NCBI RefSeq assembly: GCF_001279525.1
Contig: NZ_LGDY01000111.1
Coordinates: 12,031-76,030 of the forward strand
DNA from: Nocardia sp. NRRL S-836
GTDB taxonomy: Bacteria > Actinomycetota > Actinomycetes > Mycobacteriales > Pseudonocardiaceae
Reading direction: 5' to 3'
DNA: 64,000 nt
The notes beneath the pieces were generated by a model that was not told the origin of the DNA, did no database searches, and saw nothing but the letters and a program-made list of their open reading frames with translations. The position numbers and the translations under genes were made by a program. This document shows positions 1 through 9,244 of the stretch, one piece after another. Within the stretch, counting starts at the first letter, position 1. Each line of letters starts with the position of its first letter.

Positions 1-2838
1 ACCGCGCAGATGGCCGCCAGCACCGTGGAAGCCACCGGCGGCTTCACGCTCTCCGCCGAGCAACGCCGCGAACTGCTGCGCATCACCACCTCCGGCCGCG
101 CACTCGACACACTGCTCGGCCCGCCCGGATCCGGGAAGACCACGCTCATGGACGCCGTCCGTGTCGCCTACGAATCCGAAGGCCTGGTCATCGCCGGCAC
201 CACCACCCAAGGCGTCACCGTCCAGACCCTGCACGCCGAATCCGGCATCCCCAGCCGCACCATCAAACAGTGGCTCTGGCGCATCGACAACGGCACCGGC
301 CTGCACGGCGTCGACGTCCTCGTACTCGACGAAGCAGGCATGATCGACGACCGCGACCGAGCCCGCCTCTACACCGCCGCCGCCCACACCGGCACGAAAA
401 TCCTCGAGATCGGCGACCCCAAGCAACTGCGCGGTGTCGGCGTCGGCTCCAGCTTCGCGGTCGTGCACTCCCTCGTCGGCGGAGGCGAACTGCGGGAGAA
501 CCGCCGCCAAGCCGACATCGACGAGCGCGCCGCCATCGCGGCATGGCGTCGCGGCGACTACAGCGAAGCCCTCCAATCCTGGGCCGAACGCGACCGTGTC
601 GTGGCCACCGAAACCAGCCAGGAAGCCACCGCCGCCATGCTCGCCACCTGGCTCGACCAACGCCAAGGCGCCCCCGACGCGTTCACCGAGCAACGCGGCC
701 TGCTGATGATCGCCGCGACCAACGAGATCGTCAACAGACTCAACGACGCCGCCCAAGCCCTGCGCGCCCAGGCCGGCGAACTCGGCCACCACCACACCTA
801 CGCCGTCGCCGGTGCACAGGACATCACCCTCTACGAAGGCGACTACGTCACCATCCGCGTCACCGAACGCAGCACAGACCCGAACGAACCCCCCGTCCTC
901 AACGGCTACCGCGGCGTCATCGACACCATCGCCGAAGACGGCACCCTCACCGTCCGGTGGCAACGCGCCACCCGCGGCGGACGCGTCGTCCAGACACGGG
1001 CGCTGAGCCCCGCGTTCGTCGCCAAAGGCGGAATCCGCAAGGGCTACGCACTCACCGGCCACACAGCCCAGGGCCTCACCGTCGGCAGCGACGGCGCGAC
1101 CTGGCCCGGACCCGACGGCAACCGCCGCGGCGGTGCCGTGCTGTACGACCCCACCGGAGCCGACAACCCAGGAGCCCTCGTCGCCACCACCCGCCACAAA
1201 CTCTCGGTGACGATGTTCCTCGGACGCACGAGCGTCGAGACCAACCAAGACCAATACCTGCACGGCGTGCCCACCACCAAGTGGGAACGCACCCGGCGCG
1301 TGATCACCAAACTCGTCGACCGCGCCACCGCCACCGAGACCAACCGCAACGACATCCCGGTCCTCGTTGACCTCGGCAAGCTCGACGACCCGTCCCCGCG
1401 GCCCGCACCAGCGCCCAAGGCCGGCGAACGATTCATGACACCGGACGACATCGCACGCAAGAAGACGCTCCGCGCGAAGAACCACGCCGCCGACATCGTG
1501 CGCCGCGCCAAAGCCCAAGCCCTGCTGCAGCAGGAATGGGGCGAACATCCCGCCGTGCACCAAGTCGTCGCAGGCCCCGCGTTCCGCACCCTCGCCACCT
1601 GGCTCGACCGAGCCGACCGCGCGGGCCGCAACCCCGCGGACCTGGTCCGCGTCATCAACCCGGACACGATGACCGCGCCCGGTGTCCGTGACGCCAGCCG
1701 CCTTGCCGCCTCGCAGGTCAAACAGGCCGCTCTGGCCGACCCGGCGGTGATCGCCCGCCGTCCCAAGCCGGTGACCAAAGCACAGCGCAAGATCCGCGCC
1801 GCCATCGCCGAGCAGGCCCACCGCACCGCAGCCGAAGTGCTGCTGCGCGAACAGTGGGACCAGCACCCCGCCGTCGACCGGATCCTCACCGGAACCGCCT
1901 TCGGCGCCCTCGCCCGCAACCTCGCCACCGCCAGAGCAGCCGGACACGACCCGCGCACCCTCCTGCGTGACATCGACCCGGACACGGTCATCCGGCCCCG
2001 CATCGACAACCCCAGCGCCTACCTCGCCTCACGCATCCGCACAGCCAGCAACGCCGCCGACACCGGCCGAGCCCAGCCCCGGCTCCCGCAGGCACGCACA
2101 GGGCAGCCGCCGGCACCTCCGCAAGCGGCCGAGCAGCTCGACGTCCTGGTCCGCTCCTACGAGAACACCTACCACCACCTCACCGCACACAACCCGCCCG
2201 TGCCCGCCGGCCGGTCCGGACCCGGCGATCACCCGCAGCGCCCGCCGCGGCGCAACGCGTCATGGCCCAGCTGGCTGCCCGAGCCACCCACCGCCCAAGG
2301 ACTGCAAGGCCGTGCCCGCTCACTGGCCGCCGCCACGCACACCGACGCCCAGCGCATCCGCGCACGCGTCATCGAACTCGGACAGCGCGCGATCCGCGAC
2401 CGGCCCGCGTGGGTCGACCAACTCGGACCCGCACCCCACAGTGCCGCGACCCTCGCGCGCTACATCGCCGACATCACGACCATCGCCGCCTACCGGGAAC
2501 AACACCACATCACCGGACCCGACCCGCTCGGTGCACCACCGGCACAACCGAGTCGCGCATACCGCGAAGCCACGCACGCCCGCGACCGGCTCGCCGCCGC
2601 GTCCAGTACCGCGCCGGCCGCCGCGACCGCGATACCGTCACCGACGCACGACGCCGCCGCGGCACGCAGCAGCGGCGACAATCACCCTGATCAGTCACAC
2701 GCACCCGCAGACCACACCAGGCACGTCGCGGCACGCATCACCGAGCAGCAGCGCCTGTCCCAGGAAAACCAACAGCGAGAACGCGACGCCATCCGCCGCG
2801 GGCGGGAACAACAGCAAGGCCGACGTCCCGGTTTCTGA
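1..2838 (+). CDS. MobF-type relaxase/helicase (TraA-like), 5' end outside window
   Basis: Conjugative relaxase-helicase, C-terminal part. The frame is open from base 1, so the gene starts upstream; an N-terminal TrwC-type relaxase domain would lie outside the window and is inferred, not seen. Counting from the Met at base 10, a RecD-like superfamily 1 helicase has Walker A GPPGSGKT at residues 37-44, Walker B VLVLDEAG at about 103-110, a GDPKQL motif near 137, and a late GHTAQGLTV motif. The C-terminal third is Ala/Arg/Pro-rich and low in complexity, as is common in actinobacterial TraA proteins. It would nick and unwind element DNA for transfer. It converges on the minus-strand transfer operon, with an IS inserted between them. 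The helicase part is secure; the MobF class is inferred from architecture and context. Confidence 0.85.
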   Translation, partial: TAQMAASTVEATGGFTLSAEQRRELLRITTSGRALDTLLGPPGSGKTTLMDAVRVAYESEGLVIAGTTTQGVTVQTLHAESGIPSRTIKQWLWRIDNGTGLHGVDVLVLDEAGMIDDRDRARLYTAAAHTGTKILEIGDPKQLRGVGVGSSFAVVHSLVGGGELRENRRQADIDERAAIAAWRRGDYSEALQSWAERDRVVATETSQEATAAMLATWLDQRQGAPDAFTEQRGLLMIAATNEIVNRLNDAAQALRAQAGELGHHHTYAVAGAQDITLYEGDYVTIRVTERSTDPNEPPVLNGYRGVIDTIAEDGTLTVRWQRATRGGRVVQTRALSPAFVAKGGIRKGYALTGHTAQGLTVGSDGATWPGPDGNRRGGAVLYDPTGADNPGALVATTRHKLSVTMFLGRTSVETNQDQYLHGVPTTKWERTRRVITKLVDRATATETNRNDIPVLVDLGKLDDPSPRPAPAPKAGERFMTPDDIARKKTLRAKNHAADIVRRAKAQALLQQEWGEHPAVHQVVAGPAFRTLATWLDRADRAGRNPADLVRVINPDTMTAPGVRDASRLAASQVKQAALADPAVIARRPKPVTKAQRKIRAAIAEQAHRTAAEVLLREQWDQHPAVDRILTGTAFGALARNLATARAAGHDPRTLLRDIDPDTVIRPRIDNPSAYLASRIRTASNAADTGRAQPRLPQARTGQPPAPPQAAEQLDVLVRSYENTYHHLTAHNPPVPAGRSGPGDHPQRPPRRNASWPSWLPEPPTAQGLQGRARSLAAATHTDAQRIRARVIELGQRAIRDRPAWVDQLGPAPHSAATLARYIADITTIAAYREQHHITGPDPLGAPPAQPSRAYREATHARDRLAAASSTAPAAATAIPSPTHDAAAARSSGDNHPDQSHAPADHTRHVAARITEQQRLSQENQQRERDAIRRGREQQQGRRPGF

Positions 2839-2854
2839 GCACAGCCGACTCAGG

Positions 2855-2878
2855 CTAAGTGATCAGTTCAGAATGAGT
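2855..2878 (+). repeat. Left terminal inverted repeat of the IS5-family element
   Basis: Twenty-four bases that are the exact reverse complement of 3713-3736. Confidence 0.9.
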
Positions 2879-2925
2879 CGGCGTGTTGGCTTTGCCTGTG
2901 ACGCAGGACGTTCGAAGATCGCGGC

Positions 2926-3728
2926 GTGCGTGAGGAGGTCCTGACCGACGAGCTGTGGGCTCGACCGGAACCGTTGATCCCCGTGCGCCCCAGGCGCTTT
3001 CGGTACCCGGGCCGCAAGCGTGCCGACGATCGGGCCGCCCTCGAGGGCATCCTGTACGCGGTGCGCACCGGCATCGGCTGGAACCGGCTGCCGACCGCCC
3101 TGTTCGGCGCCTCCGGGGCGACCTGCCGGCAGCGGTTGACCGAGTGGCACGAGGCCGGTGTGTGGCAGGAGCTGCACGAGCGGTTGCTCGCCGAGCTGCG
3201 CGCCGCCGGTCTGCTGGACCTGTCCGCGGCCCTGGTCGACTCCAGCCACCTGCGTGCCCTCAAAGGGGGGACCGCACGGGGCCGAGCCCGGTCGACCGGC
3301 GCAAGCCCGGCTCGAAGCACCACCTGATCACCGACGCCACCGGCATCCCGCTCGCCGTCACCCTGACCGGCGGCAACCGCAACGACGTCACCCAACTCGT
3401 CCCGCTGATCGCCGCCATCCCGTCGATCCGCGGCGTGGTCGGCAGACCACGCCGTCGACCACGCAGGGTCTACGCCGACCGCGGCTACGACTACGGCAAG
3501 TACCGGCGCCTGGTCCGCGCCCGCGGCATCACGCCCGTCATCGCCCGCCGCGGCGTCGACCACGGCTCCGGCCTGGGCACAGTCCGCTGGCCGGTCGAAC
3601 GCACCTTCGCCTGGCTCACAGGCTTCCGACGGCTCCGCGTCCGCACCGAACGACGAGCCGACGTCCACCAGGCGATGCTCAGCCTGGCCTGCTCCGTCAT
3701 CTGCCTACGAAGACTCATTCTGAACTGA
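2926..3728 (+). CDS. IS5-family DDE transposase, expressed by a -1 frameshift
   Basis: Catalyses cut-and-paste movement of the IS. Frame A (2926-3327, GTG start) carries the N-terminal DUF4096-like half and the first catalytic Asp (ALVDSSH). Frame B (open to 3728) carries the second Asp (YADRGYD) and the Glu (PVERTFAW) plus a typical C-terminus. The frames join at a run of six G after CAAA at 3261-3270: slipping back one base after GGG GGG continues as DRTGPSPVDRR, the usual family sequence. All three DDE residues are therefore present in the fused product. A chance single-base deletion is possible, but the position matches where IS5-family members use programmed frameshifting. Confidence 0.85.
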
Positions 3729-3736
3729 TCACTTAG
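3713..3736 (-). repeat. Right terminal inverted repeat of the IS5-family element
   Basis: Exact 24-bp inverted copy of the left end. It overlaps the last codons of transposase frame B. Confidence 0.9.
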
Positions 3737-3787
3737 GGTAAACACGCCCACATGCCAACCATGCACGAGGTCGTTAGCTGCACCAGT

Positions 3788-3895
3788 ACAAACGGCTGGC
3801 GCATCCGCTGGAAACGACGAGCTGACATCCACCTCGGACTCGTGCGACCGGCCTGCGCGCTCATCTGCTACCGCAAACTAGCCATTTCATTATGA
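3788..3895 (+). pseudogene. C-terminal remnant of a second IS5-like transposase
   Basis: The translation ends RRADIHLGLVRPACALICYR plus a short tail and a TGA at 3893. This aligns residue for residue with the tail of the intact transposase next door (RRADVHQAMLSLACSVICLR). The bases after it (about 3887-3908) resemble a degenerate right end of such an element. No N-terminal part is left. It is a distinct, more diverged copy, so the site has received IS5-like elements at least twice. Confidence 0.7.
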
Positions 3896-3930
3896 ATCCA
3901 GTTGTTAGATCCAGCGGGGGGACCGCCGCC

Positions 3931-4500
3931 TCAACGACCGCCGCAGTTCGGGGCGAGCTGGCGGGCCCGCTTGTATCCCGGGTCGTCCGGGTCCGGGGCG
4001 CGCACCGAGAACGACACCAGTTCCAAATGGGCCAGCTGGAGCACAGCGGCGATCCCTTTGGGTGGGAACACGGCGGCCTCAGCGGCGTACTCGGTGATCT
4101 TCGCCTGCAACGGGTCGACCACGCCCCGATAGGCCGCCACCACCGCGTCCCCGCCGGTGAACGGCGCTGGCGTCAACTTACCCACTTGCTGCTGCACCGA
4201 CCTGAGTTTGGTGTCGACGTCGGTCAGGAACGCGACGATCCTGTCCCGGTGGGCCGCCGGCGCGCTCGTCCAGCCGGGTTCCACCACCTTCACCGTCTGG
4301 GAAACCTCTAGCAGCGCTCGGTCGATCCCGCACACCGTGCCTGCCCACGCCGTCTGCTCGGCGTTCGGCGGAGGAGGTGTGCTGGACGAAGTGGTCGGTC
4401 GATTTTCGGGTGGCGCAACGGGTTCGGCCGAAGAGCAGCCGACGGTGACGACGAGGACTGCTGCGGCGACCACCGGGATCCAGCGTATCTGTGCGATCAT
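3931..4500 (-). CDS. Secreted lipoprotein of unknown function
   Basis: 189 residues from the ATG at 4500. The frame is open further upstream, but that part is Arg/Pro-rich and unlike a protein start. The start chosen gives a clean lipoprotein signal (MIAQIRWIPVVAAAVLVVTVGCSS, lipobox VTVGC), a Ser/Thr/Pro linker, then an acidic-to-neutral helical domain with two more Cys (VCGIDRALL and LAPNCGGR). It is probably anchored outside the membrane. It is the last minus-strand gene of the transfer block, about 140 bp beyond the DUF4913 gene. I do not recognise a family. Confidence 0.7.
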   Translation of the reverse strand: MIAQIRWIPVVAAAVLVVTVGCSSAEPVAPPENRPTTSSSTPPPPNAEQTAWAGTVCGIDRALLEVSQTVKVVEPGWTSAPAAHRDRIVAFLTDVDTKLRSVQQQVGKLTPAPFTGGDAVVAAYRGVVDPLQAKITEYAAEAAVFPPKGIAAVLQLAHLELVSFSVRAPDPDDPGYKRARQLAPNCGGR

Positions 4501-4642
4501 CTCACGCAGCGTAACGGCGCGGTCGAGGGCGGGACGCCTGGTGACCTGAACCGGCCACCATGCAGCGGGAACCCCGCCTGGGCGGGCGCTGCCACGGCGG
4601 CGGGCGTTGAGATGACCAGTGCGGCGATGCCGCACGGAAGGG

Positions 4643-5458
4643 TCACGGCAGCTGAGGCCTGGTCTCGGACTGTGCCGGCGGTGCAGCCAGGTCGCGACGG
4701 GGCCAGGGTAGGTCTTCCGGGCGCTCCGCCGGTCGGCGGGACACCTCTTCCTGCACGTAGTGGTCAAAGCCGCCATCAGTCAGCTCCTGTCGGGCGGACG
4801 GCTCGACGTGCTGTCGGGAGCCCTTGCACTCTCGCCAGTCAGCATGCACCGAGAGCCGGTTCAGCATCGGCCATAGCCACCGGTCCCACCACGCCGCCAT
4901 CGCGCTGGACGGACTGTTGCTACCGCAGAACGCCTCCCTCCAGGCGGCGTAGACCGCCGTGAGCTCATCAACGGCCAGCGGGTGCCGGTACCAGCACGGA
5001 GGTAGTGACACCTCCGCAGACAGCGGATAGCGGGTGGTGAATGCGTCGACGAACCAGCGGACTTCCTGCCAGAGTTGATCGGCCTCGGTGCGGTTGAGGA
5101 ACTGCCACGCCCACCGCGAGGGACGCGCCATATCCGCCTGGTCGAGCAGATGGGCTTCGAGCAGCAGTAGTGTTTCGCGCAGGGCGCTGATGGACTCAGC
5201 GTGGGTGGCCGCTTGGCCGCCCATCTCAGAGGCCCAGGTGCCGAGCTCGTTCAATTGCCGTGTGTGGAGCTCACTGGTATCGGCGAGTTCCGCGACCACT
5301 TCCGGCAGCATCCCCGGATCCAGCAGGGGTGTCTCGTCATCCGGTGGCCGCGCGTGCGGAGGCCCGCTGGAATGCGCGTCACCGCGGGCCTCGGACGAGC
5401 CAGCGCGATCAGCGTCTCCGTGCGGTGGAACATCCGCGTCGGGACCCGATTCGGTCAC
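4643..5458 (-). CDS. DUF4913-type conjugative-element protein
   Basis: 271 residues. Residues 1-50 are a disordered Asp/Pro-rich arm, followed by a helical section. The core is rich in Trp: WAWQFLNRTEADQLWQEVRWFV, then PPCWYRHPLAVDELTAVYAAW, which I recognise as the DUF4913 signature found in actinobacterial plasmids and ICEs, where it usually lies beside the coupling protein gene. The GTG start (5456-5458) overlaps the coupling-protein stop in a GTGA junction, so translation is coupled. The role is unknown; an accessory relaxosome or coupling factor is inferred from position only. Confidence 0.75.
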   Translation of the reverse strand: MTESGPDADVPPHGDADRAGSSEARGDAHSSGPPHARPPDDETPLLDPGMLPEVVAELADTSELHTRQLNELGTWASEMGGQAATHAESISALRETLLLLEAHLLDQADMARPSRWAWQFLNRTEADQLWQEVRWFVDAFTTRYPLSAEVSLPPCWYRHPLAVDELTAVYAAWREAFCGSNSPSSAMAAWWDRWLWPMLNRLSVHADWRECKGSRQHVEPSARQELTDGGFDHYVQEEVSRRPAERPEDLPWPRRDLAAPPAQSETRPQLP

Positions 5459-7377
5459 AAGCTGGTCCTACGCACGTCGGGTGCGCTGCCGGTGCTCGCG
5501 GCGGTCGTGCCGGCAGACTCGCCCGGATTCGCCAGGTGTGCTCCTGCGAGGATGCGGCGGGCCTCGGTCCTGCTGTGGTTGACGAGATCCGCCAGGTCCG
5601 GTGTTTCCCACCAGCCCGGCAGTTCGACTCGTGCCGCGCGCAGGTTGCGGTAGAACAGCAGGCCCTCACCCTCTTTCAGTTCCCGGATTTCGTCGATGGT
5701 CAGGGCTCGCTGCATCCGCGGTGAGACTGTGACTTGATCACGAGCGGTCCCGGTGGACACGCTGGCCTGGTCGATGACGCGTTCGGGGAGCAACTCGGAG
5801 ATGGCTTGCAGGTCTTTGGCGTTACTCAGGCCGCCGAGGACGAGCTTGATGCTCGCGTTGTCCCAGATCTCGGTGGCCTGCTCTGGTCCCCATCGCTGTC
5901 GCAGCTGGGACAGGCTCTGGACGTAGCAGTAGAGCTGGATCCCGCGGCCGCCCGAATCGGCAAGCCTCGCGGCGAGGTCATCGACAGGGGTGATGTTCGC
6001 CGCCTCGTCCATCACCACTCGGAACGGGGGATCGAGCCGCAGGTCGCCGTACGCCGGGCTGGTGAGCTGGTCGGCAGTGGGGTGTTGCGACAGGATGTCC
6101 GCGCGGTGCAGCACCTCCACCATCAGCGCGTTGACCATCGGTGCCGCCGAATTCTTGCGCCCGCGCGACACCATGTAGAGCGTGTCCATTCCGGACCGGA
6201 TGAAGTCGTCGACATCGAACGGCTCATCGTCGTCGTGCGGCGTGAGAGCACGCATGATCGTGGGTGAGGTCAGTGGCCGCAGCAGGAGTTCGAGGGTGCT
6301 GTAAATTCCGCCGGCGCCGCTGGTGTCGCTAGTGGACTTCAAACTGTCGATCAGGTTGCGGAGCCCGCTGCCGATAGCGGGCGCGGCCCGGTCGTGGTTC
6401 TCGAGGATCTGCGCGGGCCTGATCGACTGGCTCGTGGTCCAGTACCACAGCGTGTCCAGTCCCGAGCCGCTCAGCGCGGCCGCGTGCAGCATGGCCGCGA
6501 GCACGCCCTCGGACTTGCCGGTGAAGTAGCCGCCGTTCTTCGTGTCCTCCAGTGGCCGGGCGGCGCAGATCGCGACGGCGCGGCGCAACGCGGTGTCATA
6601 GTCCTCACAGCCGCGAATGGGACTCCAACGCAGTTTCGACGGCCACGGAACCCGGTCTTCCGGGTCGAACACCCACACCCGGCCTCGCTTGGCGCGCTCC
6701 ATGATCGTCAGCTCGACCAGGTCGAAGCGGGTGGAGGTGGCGAGCAGCGCGCCGGGCGCGCGGACGACGTCGGAGACGGCTTGGCGCTGGGTCTTGCCCA
6801 TCCGGCTCGGCGCGACGACCAGCTTGGAATCCTCGTGGCTGCCGTAGATCCACTCGTCGGTGTGCGGCCAGCGCGCGAACAGCGCGCCCGCGTCGTCGGC
6901 GGTGACGTCGAGGAAGTTCGCGAGCGAGGGCCGCAGCCGGACCGCGCCCTTGGCCACCGCGGCCGCGCCCAGCCGGCCCTGCACCATCTTGTGGTCGGCC
7001 AGGCCGGAACGCTGCTCGGCCCTGCGGCGCAGGATCCGGCGACGCCGGCGCAGAACCCGGATCCACACCGCCGTCTCGGCCGCGATGACAAGCAGCATCA
7101 GCAGGTAGACGAGCACCGGCGGGCCCGGCCGGGGATCGGCGGGCCAGCCCACCGCCGGGTCGGCCGGATGCATGACCCAGCCGACGACCGCGACCGGCAG
7201 CGCGCGCAGCGGTGGCCAGGCCCAGCCGTGACCGGACAACCAGCCCGAGGCCGCGGCCGCGAGCAGCGCGGCACCCAGAAGCAACACGATGATCGCCGCC
7301 AGCATCGGGTAGAAGATCCCGAACAACGGCCGCGGCCGAGCCGGCATCCGGTACCGGTCGGTCTCGCCCGCGGTCAT
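5455..7377 (-). CDS. Type IV coupling protein (TraD/VirD4-like, TraM-recognition domain)
   Basis: ATPase that would link the relaxosome to the secretion channel at the membrane. Two hydrophobic segments lie near residues 25-50 and 60-105. A P-loop APSRMGKT follows at about 189-196, and a late Walker B reads FRVVMDEAANI. The C-terminal TraM-recognition-like half contains GIQLYCYVQSLSQLRQRWG. At 640 residues it fits the family. The ATG at 7377 gives an ATGA overlap with the upstream ATPase; an in-frame ATG three codons earlier is possible. It is followed by the DUF4913 gene. Confidence 0.88.
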   Translation of the reverse strand: MTAGETDRYRMPARPRPLFGIFYPMLAAIIVLLLGAALLAAAASGWLSGHGWAWPPLRALPVAVVGWVMHPADPAVGWPADPRPGPPVLVYLLMLLVIAAETAVWIRVLRRRRRILRRRAEQRSGLADHKMVQGRLGAAAVAKGAVRLRPSLANFLDVTADDAGALFARWPHTDEWIYGSHEDSKLVVAPSRMGKTQRQAVSDVVRAPGALLATSTRFDLVELTIMERAKRGRVWVFDPEDRVPWPSKLRWSPIRGCEDYDTALRRAVAICAARPLEDTKNGGYFTGKSEGVLAAMLHAAALSGSGLDTLWYWTTSQSIRPAQILENHDRAAPAIGSGLRNLIDSLKSTSDTSGAGGIYSTLELLLRPLTSPTIMRALTPHDDDEPFDVDDFIRSGMDTLYMVSRGRKNSAAPMVNALMVEVLHRADILSQHPTADQLTSPAYGDLRLDPPFRVVMDEAANITPVDDLAARLADSGGRGIQLYCYVQSLSQLRQRWGPEQATEIWDNASIKLVLGGLSNAKDLQAISELLPERVIDQASVSTGTARDQVTVSPRMQRALTIDEIRELKEGEGLLFYRNLRAARVELPGWWETPDLADLVNHSRTEARRILAGAHLANPGESAGTTAASTGSAPDVRRTSL

Positions 7378-8852
7378 GGCCGCCACACCATCCCGGTGAG
7401 CGCGCCGTCGGTGTCGGTGAGCGCGATCTCGCGTGGCGAGCGTTCATGCCGCACCAGGATCGGGTCCAGCGAGCCGACCTGGAGCAGGCAGGTGCCCTGC
7501 TCCAGCCCCATGATCGTCTCCGCGGTGCCGGGCGGCAGGTTGTAAAGCTCGGCGCAGGCGAGGGCGTCGTCGTAGGAGCCCTGGCCGTAGATGAAGCGGG
7601 TCTCGGCTTCCCGCAGCAAGGCGCGGCCGGGGCTGCCCAGTGCCAGGTCGGGGACGTGGTGGACGCCCACCACGGTCGCCAGGCCCAGACCCCGGGAAAG
7701 TTTGGCGTTACGGCGCAGGACCTGGCCGATGGAGCCCTCGGCGACATGCCAGCCCTCTTCGATGATGTTGACGGTCTGCTCGGCGCGTTCGGAGCGCGCG
7801 GCGAGCATGTTGGTCTGCCAGGTGTTGATCAGCGCCATGACGACGCGCAGCGCCGGGCCTTCGGTGGGCAGCGCGCTGATGTCGATGTGCGTGAGTCCGC
7901 TGGGGTGGTCGAGGTTGACCTCGGGGCTGGTCTCCGCGTCGACGAGGCCGGCGAGGTCTTCCTGGATCATCCGTTCGAGCGCGAAGGCGGGGTCCAGGCC
8001 CCAGTCCTGCAGTTCGGTGACGGTGCGGTCGAGCGCGTCGGCGTCCTCGGCGGTGGGGTGCAGCAGGTGGTGCACGACGTCGCCGATGACCGGGACCCGG
8101 TCGTGTTCGCGGGCGTCGCGGGTGGCGGCCAGCAGTGCCAGCCGCAGTGCTTTGCCCTCGCGTTCGGTGACCTGGCGGCCCAGAGCCTCGCTGAGCACGG
8201 CGCGCAGCAGCATCATCTGCCCGGTGGGGCGTTCGGTGTTGTCGAGCGCGTGGCCGGCGTCGTCGATCTGGTCGCCGCCCAGTGCGATCACCGGGTCGAG
8301 CAGGTTGAGGCGGCTGCCGGTGCCGTCGAGGGCGAACCGGATGGACGGTGCGCCGAGGAACCGGGCGAGCGCGGTGTACTCGCCGCGCCCGCCCTGCAGC
8401 TTCTTGTCCAGTACGACGACGCGCCGGTTGCCCAGCAGCAGCTGCCGGGTGCAGGCCCAGGTTTTGAGCAGGCTGCTTTTGCCCTTGCCGACGTCGCCGA
8501 TGACCGCGACGTTGACCGAGCTGATCAGCTTGTCCTCGTAGGCGATGAACGGGTCGTGCACGACCAGTTGCCCCGACAGCAGGTCGGTCCCGACGATCAG
8601 GCCCCGGCTGCTGGTCGGCGGCGAGCTCAACGCGAGGTTGAGCGCCTCGGCCTGCCGGGTGGTGGTCGACATGGGCTGCTCACGCGGCTCGTACCAGCCC
8701 CACCGGTCCAGCAGCCGCCGGCGGGGCGGCGGAGGCAGGAACACGTGCCGCGGCGCGGGTGCCTCCGGCTGAGGGGGCTGCCAGCCCAGCGTGGGCGGCG
8801 CGTCGCGGGTCCCGCCGCGACCGCGTGTGCCGGTGCCGGTGCGGCGGGCCAT
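7374..8852 (-). CDS. VirB4/TraC-like conjugation ATPase
   Basis: 492 residues from the ATG at 8852. The open frame extends upstream, but an ATGA overlap with the WhiB stop fixes this start. Residues 1-60 are Arg/Pro-rich. Walker A GDVGKGKSS is at about 119-127, a Walker B-like TVNIIEEGWHV lies near the middle of the second half, and a late GLEQGTCLLQVG segment is typical of VirB4-like hexameric ATPases. It probably powers pilus or channel assembly together with the coupling protein gene that follows it. Confidence 0.85.
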   Translation of the reverse strand: MARRTGTGTRGRGGTRDAPPTLGWQPPQPEAPAPRHVFLPPPPRRRLLDRWGWYEPREQPMSTTTRQAEALNLALSSPPTSSRGLIVGTDLLSGQLVVHDPFIAYEDKLISSVNVAVIGDVGKGKSSLLKTWACTRQLLLGNRRVVVLDKKLQGGRGEYTALARFLGAPSIRFALDGTGSRLNLLDPVIALGGDQIDDAGHALDNTERPTGQMMLLRAVLSEALGRQVTEREGKALRLALLAATRDAREHDRVPVIGDVVHHLLHPTAEDADALDRTVTELQDWGLDPAFALERMIQEDLAGLVDAETSPEVNLDHPSGLTHIDISALPTEGPALRVVMALINTWQTNMLAARSERAEQTVNIIEEGWHVAEGSIGQVLRRNAKLSRGLGLATVVGVHHVPDLALGSPGRALLREAETRFIYGQGSYDDALACAELYNLPPGTAETIMGLEQGTCLLQVGSLDPILVRHERSPREIALTDTDGALTGMVWRP

Positions 8853-9244
8853 CAGCGTGTCTCTTTCACTGCGGCGCTGCCCGCCGGCGGCGGGCAGGCC
8901 GGATGGACGCGGTCGTTCCAGAGCTGTTGCAGCAGCTGGTAGTCCGGCTGGCACACGCCGCCCCAGGAGCCGTAGGCCTCGCCGCGCAGCAGCGCACCGG
9001 CCAGGCACTGGGCCCGGACCGGGCAGCCCCGGCACAGCTCGGCGACGCGGGCGCGTTCCGCGCGCATCGCCTGCTTGCCGGCGAAGCGGGAGCCCTCGCC
9101 GGGGAAGAACGCCTCCGGGTCGTTGCCGCGGCACCGCAGGCCCGGCGCGGCACTGATCTCGGCGTCGAGTTCCTGCCAGGTGCGGTCCGCGTGGCGGCGG
9201 GCCTCGGCGAGGCGGACGTAGTGAAAGACGGTGGGGGAGCGCAT
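8852..9244 (-). CDS. WhiB-family iron-sulfur regulator inside the transfer operon
   Basis: 130 residues. Four Cys in WhiB spacing (38, 71, 74, 80; LRC ... CRGCPVRAQC) would hold a 4Fe-4S cluster. The GSWGGV turn is at 92-97. WhiB proteins partner with sigma factors and act as redox- or NO-responsive regulators. The start at 9244 overlaps the stop of the SCO6880-like gene and the stop overlaps the VirB4-like start, so it is co-translated with the secretion genes. Its likely job is to tie transfer to redox or developmental state; that is inference. The C-terminal extension (DRVHPACPPP) adds a fifth Cys. Confidence 0.9.
   Translation of the reverse strand: MRSPTVFHYVRLAEARRHADRTWQELDAEISAAPGLRCRGNDPEAFFPGEGSRFAGKQAMRAERARVAELCRGCPVRAQCLAGALLRGEAYGSWGGVCQPDYQLLQQLWNDRVHPACPPPAGSAAVKETR

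Larger units (their letters stand above)
2855..3736. mobile_element. IS5-family insertion sequence, apparently intact
   Basis: An 882-bp element bounded by perfect 24-bp inverted repeats at 2855-2878 and 3713-3736, encoding one transposase in two overlapping frames. If the outer TA of each end is taken as the duplicated target, the element is about 878 bp, which would suit the IS427-type subgroup; that subgroup call is inference. It lies 16 bp after the stop of the relaxase gene, so it does not break that gene. Confidence 0.9.

Noticed and set aside
7446..8942. 498-residue plus-strand ORF
   Set aside because: Antisense to the VirB4-like ATPase; no domain.
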